Notes: generated from the sequence alone by a model not told the origin. Positions 21,103-29,833 are shown, counted from the first letter of the stretch. The stretch: 64,000 nucleotides of DNA from CADEFX01 sp046154585 (GCA_046154585.1 JBJXDX010000079.1:54580-118579); one strand, 5' to 3'. Program-made: numbers and translations.

Positions 21103-22833
21103 CTATTTTTTCTTGAGTGCGCTTTGCGGGTTGAGATTGCCGATGCGGCCACTCTCGCTGCCTGCTGCCGGATCAATGACAGCATTGATGAGAGTGGGCT
21201 TGCCGGAATCCATCGCGGCGTTGACGGCACGCCTCAGCTCGTCAGGGCTCGTCGCATTCACGCCGACGCCGCCGAAAGCCTCCATCATTTTGTCGTAGCG
21301 CGCGTTCTTGACGAATACGGTCGTCGCCGGATCGGAGCCGACGGTGTTGACGTCGGTGCCACGATAGATGCCGTTGTTGTTGAAGATGACGACGCATACC
21401 GGGAGCTGGTAGCGGCAGATGGTCTCCACCTCCATGCCCGAGAAGCCGAAGGCCGAGTCGCCCTCGACCGCGAGCACTGGCTTGCCGGTCTCGACGGCAG
21501 CCGCAATGGCATAGCCCATGCCGATCCCCATGATGCCCCAGGTGCCGACATCGATACGCTTGCGCGGCTGATACATGTCGATGATACCGCGCGCCAGATC
21601 AAGGGTGTTGGCTCCCTCGTTGACGAGAATGGCATCCGGGCGCTCCTTGATGACCGTGCGCAGCACGCCGAGAGCGCCGTGGTAGTCCATCGGCGAGTTG
21701 TTGTTCATCAGCCGCGGCGCCATCTTGGAGACGTTCTCGTCACGCTTCTTGCTGACGGCCGTGGTCCATTCAGCGGGCGGCGCTGGCCACTTGGCGCCCA
21801 TGCCCTCGATCAAAGCCGAGACGCACGATCCGATGTCTCCCACAACCGGCGCCACGATCTCGACATTCGAATCCATCTCCTTCGGCTCGATGTCGATCTG
21901 GATGAATTTCTTGGGCACATCGCCCCAGGTCTTGCCCTTGCCGTGCGAGAGCAGCCAATTGAGGCGCGCGCCAATCAGCATCACAACGTCGGAGTCCTTC
22001 AACACCGTGGAGCGCGCTGCGCCCGCGCATTGCGGATGCGTATCGGGCAGAAGGCCCTTGCCCATGCTCATCGGGAGAAACGGTGCGCCGCTCTTTTCCA
22101 CGAAGCTGCGGATGGCGTCGTCGGCCTGCGCGTAGGCGGCACCCTTGCCGAGAATGATCAGCGGGCGCTTGGCGCCTTTCAGCACATCGAGCGCGCGCTT
22201 GACGGCATCTGGCGCCGGGATCTGCGCCGGCGCCACATCGACGACCTTCACCAGCGATTTCCTGCCGGCCTCGGCGTTCATGACCTGACCGAACAGCTTG
22301 GCCGGCAAGTCGAGATAGACGCCGCCCGGACGGCCCGAGACGGCAGAGCGGATCGCACGTGCCACGCCGATGCCGATGTCTGCGGCATGCAGCACGCGAA
22401 ACGCCGCCTTGCAGAGCGGCTTGGCGATCGCGAGCTGATCCATTTCCTCGTAGTCGCCCTGCTGCAGGTCGACGATCTCACGCTCGGACGAGCCCGAGAT
22501 CAGGATCATCGGAAAGCAGTTGGTGGTGGCGTGAGCGAGCGCGGTCAGTCCGTTGAGGAAGCCGGGTGCCGAGACGGTGAGGCAGACGCCAGGCTTCTTC
22601 GTCAAAAAACCCGCGATGGAGGCCGCGTAGCCGGCGTTCTGTTCGTGGCGGAAGGAAAGGGTGCGGATGCCGGCCGCCTGCGCCATGCGGCCGAAGTCCG
22701 TGATCGGGATGCCAGGCACACCGTAGATGGTGGTCAGGCCATTGAGCTTGAGCGCGTCGATGATGAGGTGGAAGCCGTCCGTCAGCTCCGGCGCATCTTC
22801 GGTGGTCGTGGTTGCCCTTCCGGCTTCGGCCAT
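21103..22833 (-). CDS. oxc: Oxalyl-CoA decarboxylase
   Basis: 576 residues, thiamin-diphosphate enzyme converting oxalyl-CoA to formyl-CoA and CO2. The N-terminal domain has TIYGVPGIPITDFGRMAQ with the ThDP-activating Glu in SFRHEQNAGYAASIAGF. The C-terminal ThDP-Mg motif is GDSAFGFSGMEVETICRY...NNNGIYRGTD. It ends in basic residues (ALKKK). A TTG frame opens at 22851, but GGGAGGAGAA precedes the ATG at 22833, which I take as the start. It begins 24 bp after the GntR regulator, same strand. Confidence 0.95.
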   Translation of the reverse strand: MAEAGRATTTTEDAPELTDGFHLIIDALKLNGLTTIYGVPGIPITDFGRMAQAAGIRTLSFRHEQNAGYAASIAGFLTKKPGVCLTVSAPGFLNGLTALAHATTNCFPMILISGSSEREIVDLQQGDYEEMDQLAIAKPLCKAAFRVLHAADIGIGVARAIRSAVSGRPGGVYLDLPAKLFGQVMNAEAGRKSLVKVVDVAPAQIPAPDAVKRALDVLKGAKRPLIILGKGAAYAQADDAIRSFVEKSGAPFLPMSMGKGLLPDTHPQCAGAARSTVLKDSDVVMLIGARLNWLLSHGKGKTWGDVPKKFIQIDIEPKEMDSNVEIVAPVVGDIGSCVSALIEGMGAKWPAPPAEWTTAVSKKRDENVSKMAPRLMNNNSPMDYHGALGVLRTVIKERPDAILVNEGANTLDLARGIIDMYQPRKRIDVGTWGIMGIGMGYAIAAAVETGKPVLAVEGDSAFGFSGMEVETICRYQLPVCVVIFNNNGIYRGTDVNTVGSDPATTVFVKNARYDKMMEAFGGVGVNATSPDELRRAVNAAMDSGKPTLINAVIDPAAGSESGRIGNLNPQSALKKK

Positions 22834-22857
22834 CGACGATTCTCCTCCCAATGTTTT

Positions 22858-23544
22858 TTAGTCGAGATTGACAAAACGCTCGACGTGATCACGAAGCTTC
22901 AATGTGTGATCGCGCACAAGCCGCTCGGCTCGTTCCGTGTTACGCGCTTCGAGCGCCGCCACGATTTCCTTGTGGTCAACAATGGAACGCTTCGCGCGAT
23001 CGGCCTCTGCAATTGTCCGCTGGCGGATAGCTCGTACGTGGTAGAACAGATCGTCCGTCATGCGCGCTATGAGGGCGCACTTTCCGAGACTGATGATCGC
23101 TTGATGAAACTTGATGTTGGCGTCCGAATACTCGCCCATGTTGCGGGCAATCTCGTCGCTGGAGAATGAATCGACGAGGTCGTGCAGTCGCGCGATTTCC
23201 TCGTCGGTCGCCTCCTTCGTCGCAAGCCGCGCGGCCATGCTTTCAAGCGCCGCCCACACCGTAATCATTTCCAGGATTTCGGCTTTCGTCTTGCGCACGA
23301 TGAAGATACCGCGCCGCGCGACGATCCGGACCAATCCCTCAGAATCGAGTTGCGCCAAGGCCTCGCGCAGGGGAGTTCGGCTTACGCCGAAGCGCTGAGA
23401 CAGATCGCGCTCGTCCAAACGCAATTCGGCGTCCGGCGCATAGATGTTCATGTTGGTGATGGCGGACTTCAGCGCTTCATAAGCGCGCGCCTTGAGGCTC
23501 AAACTCTCCGAAATCGGCTGTATTCTCAGAACGGTATTAGGCAT
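22858..23544 (-). CDS. GntR-family transcriptional regulator (FCD/FadR type)
   Basis: 228 residues. The N-terminal winged helix includes LDERDLSQRFGVSRTPLREAL (start of the recognition helix). The C-terminal FCD domain of about 140 residues contains the metal/ligand pocket signature (DANIKFHQAIISLGKCALI, IVDHKEIVAALEARNTERAERLVRDH), with His and Asp ligands visible. It is the first gene of the oxalate operon, next to the divergent transporter. Two TGGYATRCCA palindromes in the divergent region are likely operators. The effector may be oxalate or formyl/oxalyl-CoA; this is inference. Confidence 0.9.
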   Translation of the reverse strand: MPNTVLRIQPISESLSLKARAYEALKSAITNMNIYAPDAELRLDERDLSQRFGVSRTPLREALAQLDSEGLVRIVARRGIFIVRKTKAEILEMITVWAALESMAARLATKEATDEEIARLHDLVDSFSSDEIARNMGEYSDANIKFHQAIISLGKCALIARMTDDLFYHVRAIRQRTIAEADRAKRSIVDHKEIVAALEARNTERAERLVRDHTLKLRDHVERFVNLD

Positions 23545-23608
23545 ACGCCCGGTCCCTCACAGCTTCTTACTTACCCGCGCTTGTCGTGCGCCTCAGTCGT
23601 CTGCGATC

Positions 23609-23626
23609 TTGGTATGCCATACACCA
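23609..23626. promoter_or_regulatory. Putative GntR operator, site 1
   Basis: TTGGTATGCCATACACCA contains the palindromic core TGGTATGCCA, about 65 bp upstream of the regulator start. On the reverse strand it reads TGGTGTATGGCATACCAAG, nearly the same as site 2. Cores of the TGGTnnnACCA kind are known for FCD-type GntR proteins. Binding is inferred. Confidence 0.55.
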
Positions 23627-23736
23627 GACGCCACGGCTCTGACAATGACAAATCGTGCAACGCTGGCGCGAGGGGTACATTCCGAGAGCGGAATATCAGC
23701 TACCACCGCTTAACGGCGTTGTGCGAGCCGCGCACT

Positions 23737-23755
23737 GGGTATATGGTATGCCAGG
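23737..23755. promoter_or_regulatory. Putative GntR operator, site 2
   Basis: GGGTATATGGTATGCCAGG carries the core TGGTATGCCA and matches the reverse strand of site 1 at most positions (consensus KGGTRTATGGYATRCCARG). It lies about 80 bp before the tctA start, so one site serves each divergent operon. Function is inferred from duplication and symmetry. Confidence 0.55.
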
Positions 23756-23833
23756 CTGCCGAGTTGATATCAGACAACTGAAGACCGGCAGCGGTAAATA
23801 AATTTGCGCGGAAACGTCGCCGCAGGAGGAAAT

Positions 23834-25339
23834 GTGGAAGAGGTTGCGGCGCTGCTGCAGGGCTTCTCTGTCGTCCTCACGCCCTACAACATCGGCTTGA
23901 TGCTGATAGGGATTTTGCTCGGGGTCATCATTGGTGTTCTGCCCGGTCTGGGTGGCGCCAACGGCGTTGCGATCCTGCTGCCGCTGACCTTCAGCATGCC
24001 GCCGTCCTCGGCCATCATCATGCTGTCCTGCATTTACTGGGGAGCACTGTTTGGCGGCGCAATTACCTCGATCCTGTTCAATATCCCGGGCGAGCCGTGG
24101 TCGGTCGCCACCACCTTCGACGGCCACCCGATGGCGCAACAGGGCAAGGCCGACGCCGCCCTGACAGCCGCCTTTACGTCCTCGTTCGTCGGCGCCATCG
24201 TCGCCGTCATCGTCATCACCTTCCTGGCGCCGCTGGTGGCCAAGTTCGCGCTCCGATTTGGCCCCCCTGAGTTCTTCGCCGTCCAGTTCCTCACCTTCGC
24301 CAGCTTCATCGGCATGGGCCGCGGCTCGCCCTTCAAGACGCTTGCCTCCATGTGCCTGGGCTTTGCGCTGGCCTCCGTCGGCCTCGACAACGTCACCGGC
24401 CAGCTGCGCATGACCTTCGACCAGGAATTCCTGCTGAACGGCTTCAAATTCCTCGTCGCCGTCATCGGCCTCTTCGGCATCGGCGAGATCCTGGCCTCGA
24501 TGGAGAGCGGTCTCAATTTCTCGGGCGCCCGCGCCAAGATCAGCTTGCGTGCCGTGCTCGAGACCTGGAAGCAGATGCCGCGCCTGTGGATCACGTTCGT
24601 GCGCAGCTGCATCGTCGGCTGCTGGATGGGCATCACGCCCGGCGGCGCCACGCCCGCCTCCTTCATGAGCTATGGCTTGGCCAAGCGCTTCTCCAAGCGC
24701 GGCAACAACTTCGGCAAAGGCGAGATCGAAGGCGTGGTCGCGCCCGAGACTGCCGCTCATGCCGCCGGCACCGCCGCCCTGCTGCCCATGCTGACGCTCG
24801 GTATTCCCGGATCGCCGACGGCGGCCGTCCTGCTCGGCGGTCTTCTCATTTGGGGCCTGCAGCCTGGCCCCATGCTGTTCGTGGAGCAGAAGGATTTCGT
24901 CTGGGGTCTCATCGCCTCAATGTATCTCGGCAACCTCGTTGGCCTCATCATCGTGCTGACCTGCGTGCCGCTGTTTGCCGCCATCCTGCGCATCCCGTTC
25001 TCGATCATCGCGCCGGTCATCCTCGTCATCTGCGCGGTCGGCGCCTACACCGTCAACAACGCCATGTTCGACGTCTGGATGATGCTGGCTTTCGGCGCCA
25101 TCGGCTATTGCTTCAACAAGCTCGGCTACCCGTTGCCGCCGCTGGTGCTGGCCCTCGTGCTCGGCGACATGGCTGAAGGCTCCTTCCGCCAGGCCATGCT
25201 CATCAGCCAGGGCAGCCTCACTGTCTTTTTCTCCAACTGGCTTGTCGGCGGTATCATGGCGCTGGGGCTGTTTCTGCTGTTTCTGCCTTTGATCACGTGG
25301 CTGACGACCTTGGCCAGGCCCGTGCCCCAGCAGGCGTGA
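23834..25339 (+). CDS. tctA: Tripartite tricarboxylate transporter large membrane subunit TctA
   Basis: 501 residues from the GTG at 23834, preceded by AGGAGG with a 4-nt gap; the frame is open upstream to 23804. About 12 hydrophobic segments are visible, with the TctA signatures GVIIGVLPGLGGANGVAILLPLTF, GGAITSILFNIPGEPWSVATTFDGHPMAQQGKA and PGSPTAAVLLGGLLIWGLQPGP. It forms the permease of a secondary transporter with TctB and the periplasmic binder TctC. Divergence from the oxalate operon and shared operator-like sites suggest oxalate or a related carboxylate as substrate (inference). Confidence 0.92.
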   Translation: MEEVAALLQGFSVVLTPYNIGLMLIGILLGVIIGVLPGLGGANGVAILLPLTFSMPPSSAIIMLSCIYWGALFGGAITSILFNIPGEPWSVATTFDGHPMAQQGKADAALTAAFTSSFVGAIVAVIVITFLAPLVAKFALRFGPPEFFAVQFLTFASFIGMGRGSPFKTLASMCLGFALASVGLDNVTGQLRMTFDQEFLLNGFKFLVAVIGLFGIGEILASMESGLNFSGARAKISLRAVLETWKQMPRLWITFVRSCIVGCWMGITPGGATPASFMSYGLAKRFSKRGNNFGKGEIEGVVAPETAAHAAGTAALLPMLTLGIPGSPTAAVLLGGLLIWGLQPGPMLFVEQKDFVWGLIASMYLGNLVGLIIVLTCVPLFAAILRIPFSIIAPVILVICAVGAYTVNNAMFDVWMMLAFGAIGYCFNKLGYPLPPLVLALVLGDMAEGSFRQAMLISQGSLTVFFSNWLVGGIMALGLFLLFLPLITWLTTLARPVPQQA

Positions 25340-25398
25340 TGCGCGGACTTTAGGAGTTCACTGAGGCTGCAAAAAAGAGAAGCGGAGGAAAGAAAGAG

Positions 25399-26409
25399 AT
25401 GCCCAATCCAATGTTACGACACGCGACGTTGGCCGCACTGCTCGCGCTCGCCACAAGCACGCACGCATCCGCTGCCTGGGAGCCGACCAAGGCCGTGACT
25501 TTCGTCATTCCGGCGGGCACCGGCGGTGGAGCCGACCAGATGGCGCGTTTCGTTCAGGGCATCGTGACCAAGCACAACCTGATGAAACAGCCAATGATCG
25601 TGATCAACAAGGCCGGCGGTGCAGGCGCCGAAGGGTTCCTCGAGATAAAAAACAGCCCGAACGACCCGCACAAGCTCATCATCACTTTGTCGAACCTGTT
25701 CACCACGCCCATGGGCACGGGCACGCCGTTCAGCTGGAAGGATCTGACACCTGTCGCCATGCTGGCTCTCGACCAGTTCGTACTATGGGTGCCATCGGAC
25801 GCGCCCTACAAGACGGCCAAGGACTACGTCGAGGCGGTGAAGGCCGGTGACGACAAGAAGTTCAAGATGGGCGGCACCGGCTCCAAGCAGGAGGACCAGA
25901 TCATCACCGTCGCGCTGGAGCGGCAGACCGGCAACAAGAAGTTCACCTACATCCCCTATCAGGGTGGCGGCGCCGTTGCCGTGCAACTCGTCGGCAAGCA
26001 TGTCGATTCTTCGGTCAACAATCCGATCGAGGCCGCGCAGCAATGGAAGGCCGGTGCGTTGAGGCCATTGTGCATCTTCGACGCCAAGCGCAGCGTCTAC
26101 ACCGCCAAAGTCACGGCGGATATGGCCTGGAGTGACATTCCCACCTGCAAAGAGTCGGGACTGCCGGTCGAGTATCAGATGCTTCGCGGTATCTTCATGG
26201 CCGGTGGTGCCACGGCCGACCAGGTGAAGTTCTACGTCGATCTGTTCAACAAGGTGCGGGAAACCGCTGAGTGGAAAAAGTTCATGGAGGACGGGGCGTT
26301 CAACCAGACCTACATGACCGGTGATGACTACCGCAAATGGGTCGAGGCCGCCGAGAAGACCCACTACGACTTGATGAAGGAAGCAAACTTCCTCGCTGCC
26401 GGACGATAG
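25399..26409 (+). CDS. tctC: Tripartite tricarboxylate transporter substrate-binding protein (Bug/TctC family)
   Basis: 336 residues. A signal peptide (about residues 1-26, ending STHASAAWEP) is followed by the Bug-family fold. Recognisable parts are VTFVIPAGTGGGADQMAR, VINKAGGAGAEGFLEIK, and the late loop around the ligand pocket. GGAGGAAAG precedes the ATG. The order A-C-B rather than C-B-A is less common but seen. The pocket of Bug proteins accommodates dicarboxylates and similar anions; the ligand here is inferred from context only. Confidence 0.88.
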   Translation: MPNPMLRHATLAALLALATSTHASAAWEPTKAVTFVIPAGTGGGADQMARFVQGIVTKHNLMKQPMIVINKAGGAGAEGFLEIKNSPNDPHKLIITLSNLFTTPMGTGTPFSWKDLTPVAMLALDQFVLWVPSDAPYKTAKDYVEAVKAGDDKKFKMGGTGSKQEDQIITVALERQTGNKKFTYIPYQGGGAVAVQLVGKHVDSSVNNPIEAAQQWKAGALRPLCIFDAKRSVYTAKVTADMAWSDIPTCKESGLPVEYQMLRGIFMAGGATADQVKFYVDLFNKVRETAEWKKFMEDGAFNQTYMTGDDYRKWVEAAEKTHYDLMKEANFLAAGR

Positions 26410-26492
26410 ATCGATAATGGCCGGTGCAGCAGCGCCGGCCATTCTCTCGAGTCCAGACGGGCATTGGGACAACTGGAAAGACCAACGTCGAC

Positions 26493-27008
26493 ATGCAACC
26501 CGATAGCTCACCCGGCGATCCGCGCCTCGTGTCCAACCGGACCATGGATATCATCGTCGCGTTGCTGTTCCTGGCAACCAGCGCCGTCTTCATCGCCGAC
26601 AGCACGCGTCTCGGCTTCCGCTGGATCGACAACGAAGGTCCGGCCTCGGGCTACTTCCCGTTCTACATCGCCGTAATGATGGCCATCGCCAGCATCGGCA
26701 ATCTCGTCAGCGCCGTTCTCCGCCGTGCGCCGGGCGGCGATGCGACATTCGTCGGCAAGGCCGCGCTCGGCCGCGTGCTGGCGGTGCTCGTTCCATCCGT
26801 CGCCTACGTCGGCATGGTGCAGTATCTCGGCATCTACGTGGCGTCGGCGATTTTCATATTTGCCTTCATGATGCTGATCGGGCGCGAGACGCTCCTGCGT
26901 GCGCTGTGTGTCGGCGTTGCTGTCCCGCTCGTCCTGTTCCTGATGTTCGAGGTCTGGTTCCTCGTGCCCCTGCCCAAAGGCCCCTTCGAGCTTTGGCTCG
27001 GATACTGA
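26493..27008 (+). CDS. tctB: Tripartite tricarboxylate transporter small membrane subunit TctB
   Basis: 171 residues from the ATG at 26493; the frame extends upstream to 26424. Four hydrophobic segments fit TctB: MDIIVALLFLATSAVFIAD, the segment around ASGYFPFYIAVMMAIASIG, AVLVPSVAYVGMVQYLGIY, and FLMFEVWFLVPLPKG near the end. The motif GP.SGYFPFY and the terminal FEVWFLVPLPKGPFE are typical. It completes the tctA-C-B set. Confidence 0.85.
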   Translation: MQPDSSPGDPRLVSNRTMDIIVALLFLATSAVFIADSTRLGFRWIDNEGPASGYFPFYIAVMMAIASIGNLVSAVLRRAPGGDATFVGKAALGRVLAVLVPSVAYVGMVQYLGIYVASAIFIFAFMMLIGRETLLRALCVGVAVPLVLFLMFEVWFLVPLPKGPFELWLGY

Positions 27009-27120
27009 GCCGGCATCGCGGCCGCAGGTGGAACACGCGCATTCGTGCCGTCATGCCTGATGCGCGTGGCGAATGCGCCTGACGATACACCCTGGCTGCC
27101 GGAAATAGCGCGCGCCCTGT

Positions 27121-27200
27121 GTCATCCCGGGCAAGCGAGGGCCGAAGCGATGATTGGCATGGGAAGCGGCAGGTCCCGCGCGCGACCCGGGACCCAGAGT
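27121..27200. repeat. GTCATCCCGG-type intergenic palindrome
   Basis: Begins GTCATCCCGGGCAAGCGAGG and ends GACCCGGGACCCAGAGT. The two ends are complementary around CCCGGG and form an imperfect stem. Related sequences occur at 28602, 32114, 49028, 51581 and 54166. This is the widespread alphaproteobacterial intergenic repeat pattern. It lies between tctB and the converging terC. Confidence 0.7.
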
Positions 27201-27283
27201 CCCATGCGGTAGCCCCGCCAATCCGTCCGTCCCCCCCGTCGAACTGGAAACGCGGCGCACCGACAATGCGCCGCGCTTGAACC

Positions 27284-28057
27284 TTATGCGTGCTCCGTCG
27301 CCTTCTGCGATCGCATCAGGATCTTGCCCAATCCAATGACGATCAGTGCTCCGACGACCTCAAAGAGGCGTGCGATGGTCTTGGTTGTGACGCCGAGCAT
27401 CTGCGCCATCCCTTCCACCGCCGGTGCAAGGGCAGGTTCCGTCGCAAGCAGCTCGCCGGCGACCCATCCGAGCAGCGCAGCGCCCGCCCACACCAGGATG
27501 GGATAGCGCGTCAGCAGGTTGGTAATGAGGGTCGCGCCGCCCACCACCAGCGGAATGCTGATGATGAGGCCGAAGATGATGAGGCTCATGTCGCCGCCGG
27601 CGGCCGCCGCAATCGCCAGAACGTTGTCGAGGCTCATGACGATATCGGCGATGGCCACGATCTTGACGGCTTCCCAAAGGTTGCTGCCGCTGCCGACGCT
27701 GTCCTCGCTGGCTTCCTCGTGGATGACGAGCTTCACCGCGATCCAGAACAGCAGCAGGCCGCCGATGAGCTTGAGATACGGGATGCCGAGCAGCTGGTTG
27801 ACGATGACCGTGAAAATAATGCGGAGCACGATGGCCGCGCCGGCGCCGAGCAGGATGCCATACATCCGCTGCTTGGGCGGCAGCCCGCGGCACGCGAGCG
27901 CGATGACGACGGCGTTGTCGCCGGAAAGAATGATGTTGATGCCGATGATCTTCGCGATCGACACGGCCATCGGGCCGTAGCTTCCGAACATCGAAGTGAG
28001 CGCGTCGAAGAATTGATCGGAAACTGCCGCTGCGACAGCCAATGCCTGCAAATCCAC
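27284..28057 (-). CDS. TerC-family integral membrane protein (YjbE type)
   Basis: 257 residues with about seven transmembrane segments. Conserved acidic membrane motifs are IIGINIILSGDNAVVIALACRGLP and AIADIVMSLDNVLAIAA, whose Asp residues suggest metal-ion handling; TerC relatives are associated with Mn2+ efflux and metal loading of exported proteins. A Gly-rich loop follows. The 780-bp region upstream carries an array of CCGATCACCC decamers but no Mn riboswitch that I can recognise. Confidence 0.85.
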   Translation of the reverse strand: MDLQALAVAAAVSDQFFDALTSMFGSYGPMAVSIAKIIGINIILSGDNAVVIALACRGLPPKQRMYGILLGAGAAIVLRIIFTVIVNQLLGIPYLKLIGGLLLFWIAVKLVIHEEASEDSVGSGSNLWEAVKIVAIADIVMSLDNVLAIAAAAGGDMSLIIFGLIISIPLVVGGATLITNLLTRYPILVWAGAALLGWVAGELLATEPALAPAVEGMAQMLGVTTKTIARLFEVVGALIVIGLGKILMRSQKATEHA

Positions 28058-28257
28058 CTGTCTCCTCCGACCTCTTTGATTGGGTGTCCGACCCCGATGA
28101 TGTGCTGCTCGCGTGTCTTCTTTGATGGTTTCGACGCGGCAGCACGCTGAAACACATCGCAGGGCCTTCCTCGTTTTTCAACGCGAAAGCGACATGACGT
28201 CGGCAAGGAATTTCGCCGCAGGTGAATCGGAAACCCGAGTTATCCCCGGAGCGATCG

Positions 28258-28360
28258 GGTGATCGGCGCGCGCCGCCATCATCTCCGATCACCCTGTCGA
28301 TCACGTCCGATCACCCTGCCGATCGGCCGCCGATCACCCCCGATCACCCCCGATCACCCC
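28258..28360. repeat. Phased CCGATCACCC decamer array
   Basis: Six exact copies of CCGATCACCC: one inverted at 28258-28267, then direct copies starting at 28286, 28308, 28331, 28341 and 28351. The last three are perfectly tandem (10-bp period); the earlier direct spacings are 22 and 23 bp. The steps therefore approximate whole helical turns, as expected for cooperative protein binding on one DNA face. It lies about 200 bp upstream of terC. Confidence 0.75.
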
Positions 28361-28601
28361 GGCGCTGTCCGGAAGTGTCCGCATGGCTGGCATCTGGCAT
28401 GCCAAATGCAGCCAGAGCGATTCACCAGGCGGCAGGCTCATTTACTCCCGCGCTTAATTCTCCCTTCCCACTCGCCAATCGCTCGACTTTGGGTCGTGTC
28501 GCTTCCTCTCTCCGCTTGCGTCATGAAGGTCTGCGGTGTGGGCAGCAAATTTGGAAAGCACGCGGGCGCATGCGGCACCCTCTCGCCACCGACAGATGTT
28601 C

Positions 28602-28659
28602 GTCCCGGGCAAGCGGAGGGGAGTTGAAGCGCTGCTCCTGCCTGCGACCCGGGCCCTAG
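28602..28659. repeat. Short GTC(AT)CCCGG-type intergenic repeat
   Basis: GTCCCGGGCAAGCGGAGG at the left and GCGACCCGGGCCCTAG at the right resemble a shortened copy of the 27121 repeat. The internal part is diverged. Confidence 0.5.
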
Positions 28660-28846
28660 GGCCGGATGCGGCAGCCAACATGAGCGGCGAGAAAGAGGCC
28701 GGGAAATGCGAATGCGACGTGGCCACGTCGCGTCACCACTCCTCCACCTGCGTTCCCGGAAGCCGCGCCACGTCCGACATCACGACTTGCCCCCGGCCCC
28801 GCATCTGTCATCCTTGCGGTCGATACAAAGTTCGGAGGATTTTGCG

Positions 28847-29140
28847 GTGACGAAGCTGCCCCAAGCCGTGCCCACCATTCAGGTCGACAACGACCGCGTG
28901 CGCGTCACCGAGTGGCGCTTTGCGCCTGGCGCCGAGACCGGCTTTCACACCCATCAGATGGACTACGTCGTCGTGCCGTCGCGCGACGGCCGTCTGAAGC
29001 TCGTCAGTCCGCAGGGCGAGGAAAGCTTCGCCGACCTCAAGCACGGCGTCTCGTATTTCCGCAAGACCGGCGTGCATCACAACGTCATCAACGCCAATCC
29101 TCACGAGTTCGCTTTCGTCGAGATCGAGCTGAAGATCTGA
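28847..29140 (+). CDS. Small cupin-domain protein
   Basis: 97 residues from the GTG at 28847, preceded by GGAGG about 9 nt upstream; the longer frame from 28706 adds an unlikely Arg/His-rich N-terminus. The single cupin fold shows motif 1, PGAETGFHTHQMDYVVVPSRDG, with two His, and motif 2, YFRKTGVHHNVINANPHEF, so a metal site is plausible. Single-domain cupins of this size have many roles, and I cannot assign a substrate. Confidence 0.75.
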   Translation: MTKLPQAVPTIQVDNDRVRVTEWRFAPGAETGFHTHQMDYVVVPSRDGRLKLVSPQGEESFADLKHGVSYFRKTGVHHNVINANPHEFAFVEIELKI

Positions 29141-29162
29141 ACAAGCGTCGACGCCGAGCGGG

Positions 29163-29813
29163 CTATTCAAGCTCGCCGATTTCCCGCGCGAGATTGTCCC
29201 GCGCCGATGCCTCCCACAGCGTTTTCAGCGCCGGCGTGCCGTAAATCTGCGGCCGTGCCAGAAACGCTGACAGCACCTTCCTTCGCCCCGCACGATAGAC
29301 GTCATCCGGATACATCCCGTATTCGCTCCGGATCGCTTCGGCATAGTTGGCGTAGACCGATCGCTCCGCCGCGAGAATGGAGAGGTCGAGATCAAGCAGC
29401 AGCGCCAGATCCGCATCGTCCGGCAGCCATCCGCCGGCATCGTGTCGCGTCGCCAGAATGTACCGCTCGACCTTGGCGACGAGCCCTGCCGGCAGCTTCA
29501 GAGTCGTCAACCTCCTGCCCGCCAGCGCGGCGCTTGCCGCCTCGTTATCAGAGCGCAGCGGATCGTACACCGCGTCGTGGAAATAGATGACAAGCTCCAC
29601 CGCATCGCTGTCGGCGACGTCGTGCCCGTGCGCATCGAGCTGCTGCAGCAGCGCGGCGATGTGGTCGAGCGTGTGATAATGCCGTCCCGGTGCCGCGTAC
29701 GCGCCGACGAGCTCGGCCAGCACAGGATCGCCAGCATTCGCAGGGATGCCGAGCCGGCCCATTAGCCTGTGCCAGCGCAGGTCGAGCACATCGAGAACGG
29801 CCGATGCCTGCAT
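29163..29813 (-). CDS. HD-domain putative metal-dependent phosphohydrolase
   Basis: 216 residues from the ATG at 29813; the frame extends to 29909 into the preceding gene. It resembles the predicted HD superfamily proteins that begin with a LRWHRLMGRL-like helix. Features are HYHTLDHIAALLQ, the metal-binding YFHDAVYD, DNEAASA, and LDLDLSILA. The split His and Asp ligands match that family, whose substrates are unknown. It lies 20 bp downstream of the AIM24-family gene, same strand. Confidence 0.75.
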   Translation of the reverse strand: MQASAVLDVLDLRWHRLMGRLGIPANAGDPVLAELVGAYAAPGRHYHTLDHIAALLQQLDAHGHDVADSDAVELVIYFHDAVYDPLRSDNEAASAALAGRRLTTLKLPAGLVAKVERYILATRHDAGGWLPDDADLALLLDLDLSILAAERSVYANYAEAIRSEYGMYPDDVYRAGRRKVLSAFLARPQIYGTPALKTLWEASARDNLAREIGELE

Positions 29814-29833
29814 CCGTCCGGCGCCTTCTCCTA

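Larger units (their letters stand above)
28058..28846. other. Gene-free region between terC and the cupin gene
   Basis: About 790 bp with no supported gene; open frames on both strands have low-complexity or arginine-rich translations and no recognisable similarity. It contains the CCGATCACCC array (28258-28360), a perfect TGGCATGCCA palindrome at 28395-28404 and a short GTCATCC-type repeat at 28602-28659. Promoters for the divergent terC and cupin genes must lie here. Confidence 0.6.

Noticed and set aside
28058..28240. Mn-sensing yybP-ykoY riboswitch upstream of terC
   Set aside because: The reverse strand of the leader lacks the paired motifs I would need for that riboswitch.
28222..28659. 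Open frames covering the CCGATCACCC region as genes
   Set aside because: The translation is repetitive (SSDHPADRPPITPDHP-like) because of the DNA repeat, with no recognisable protein features.
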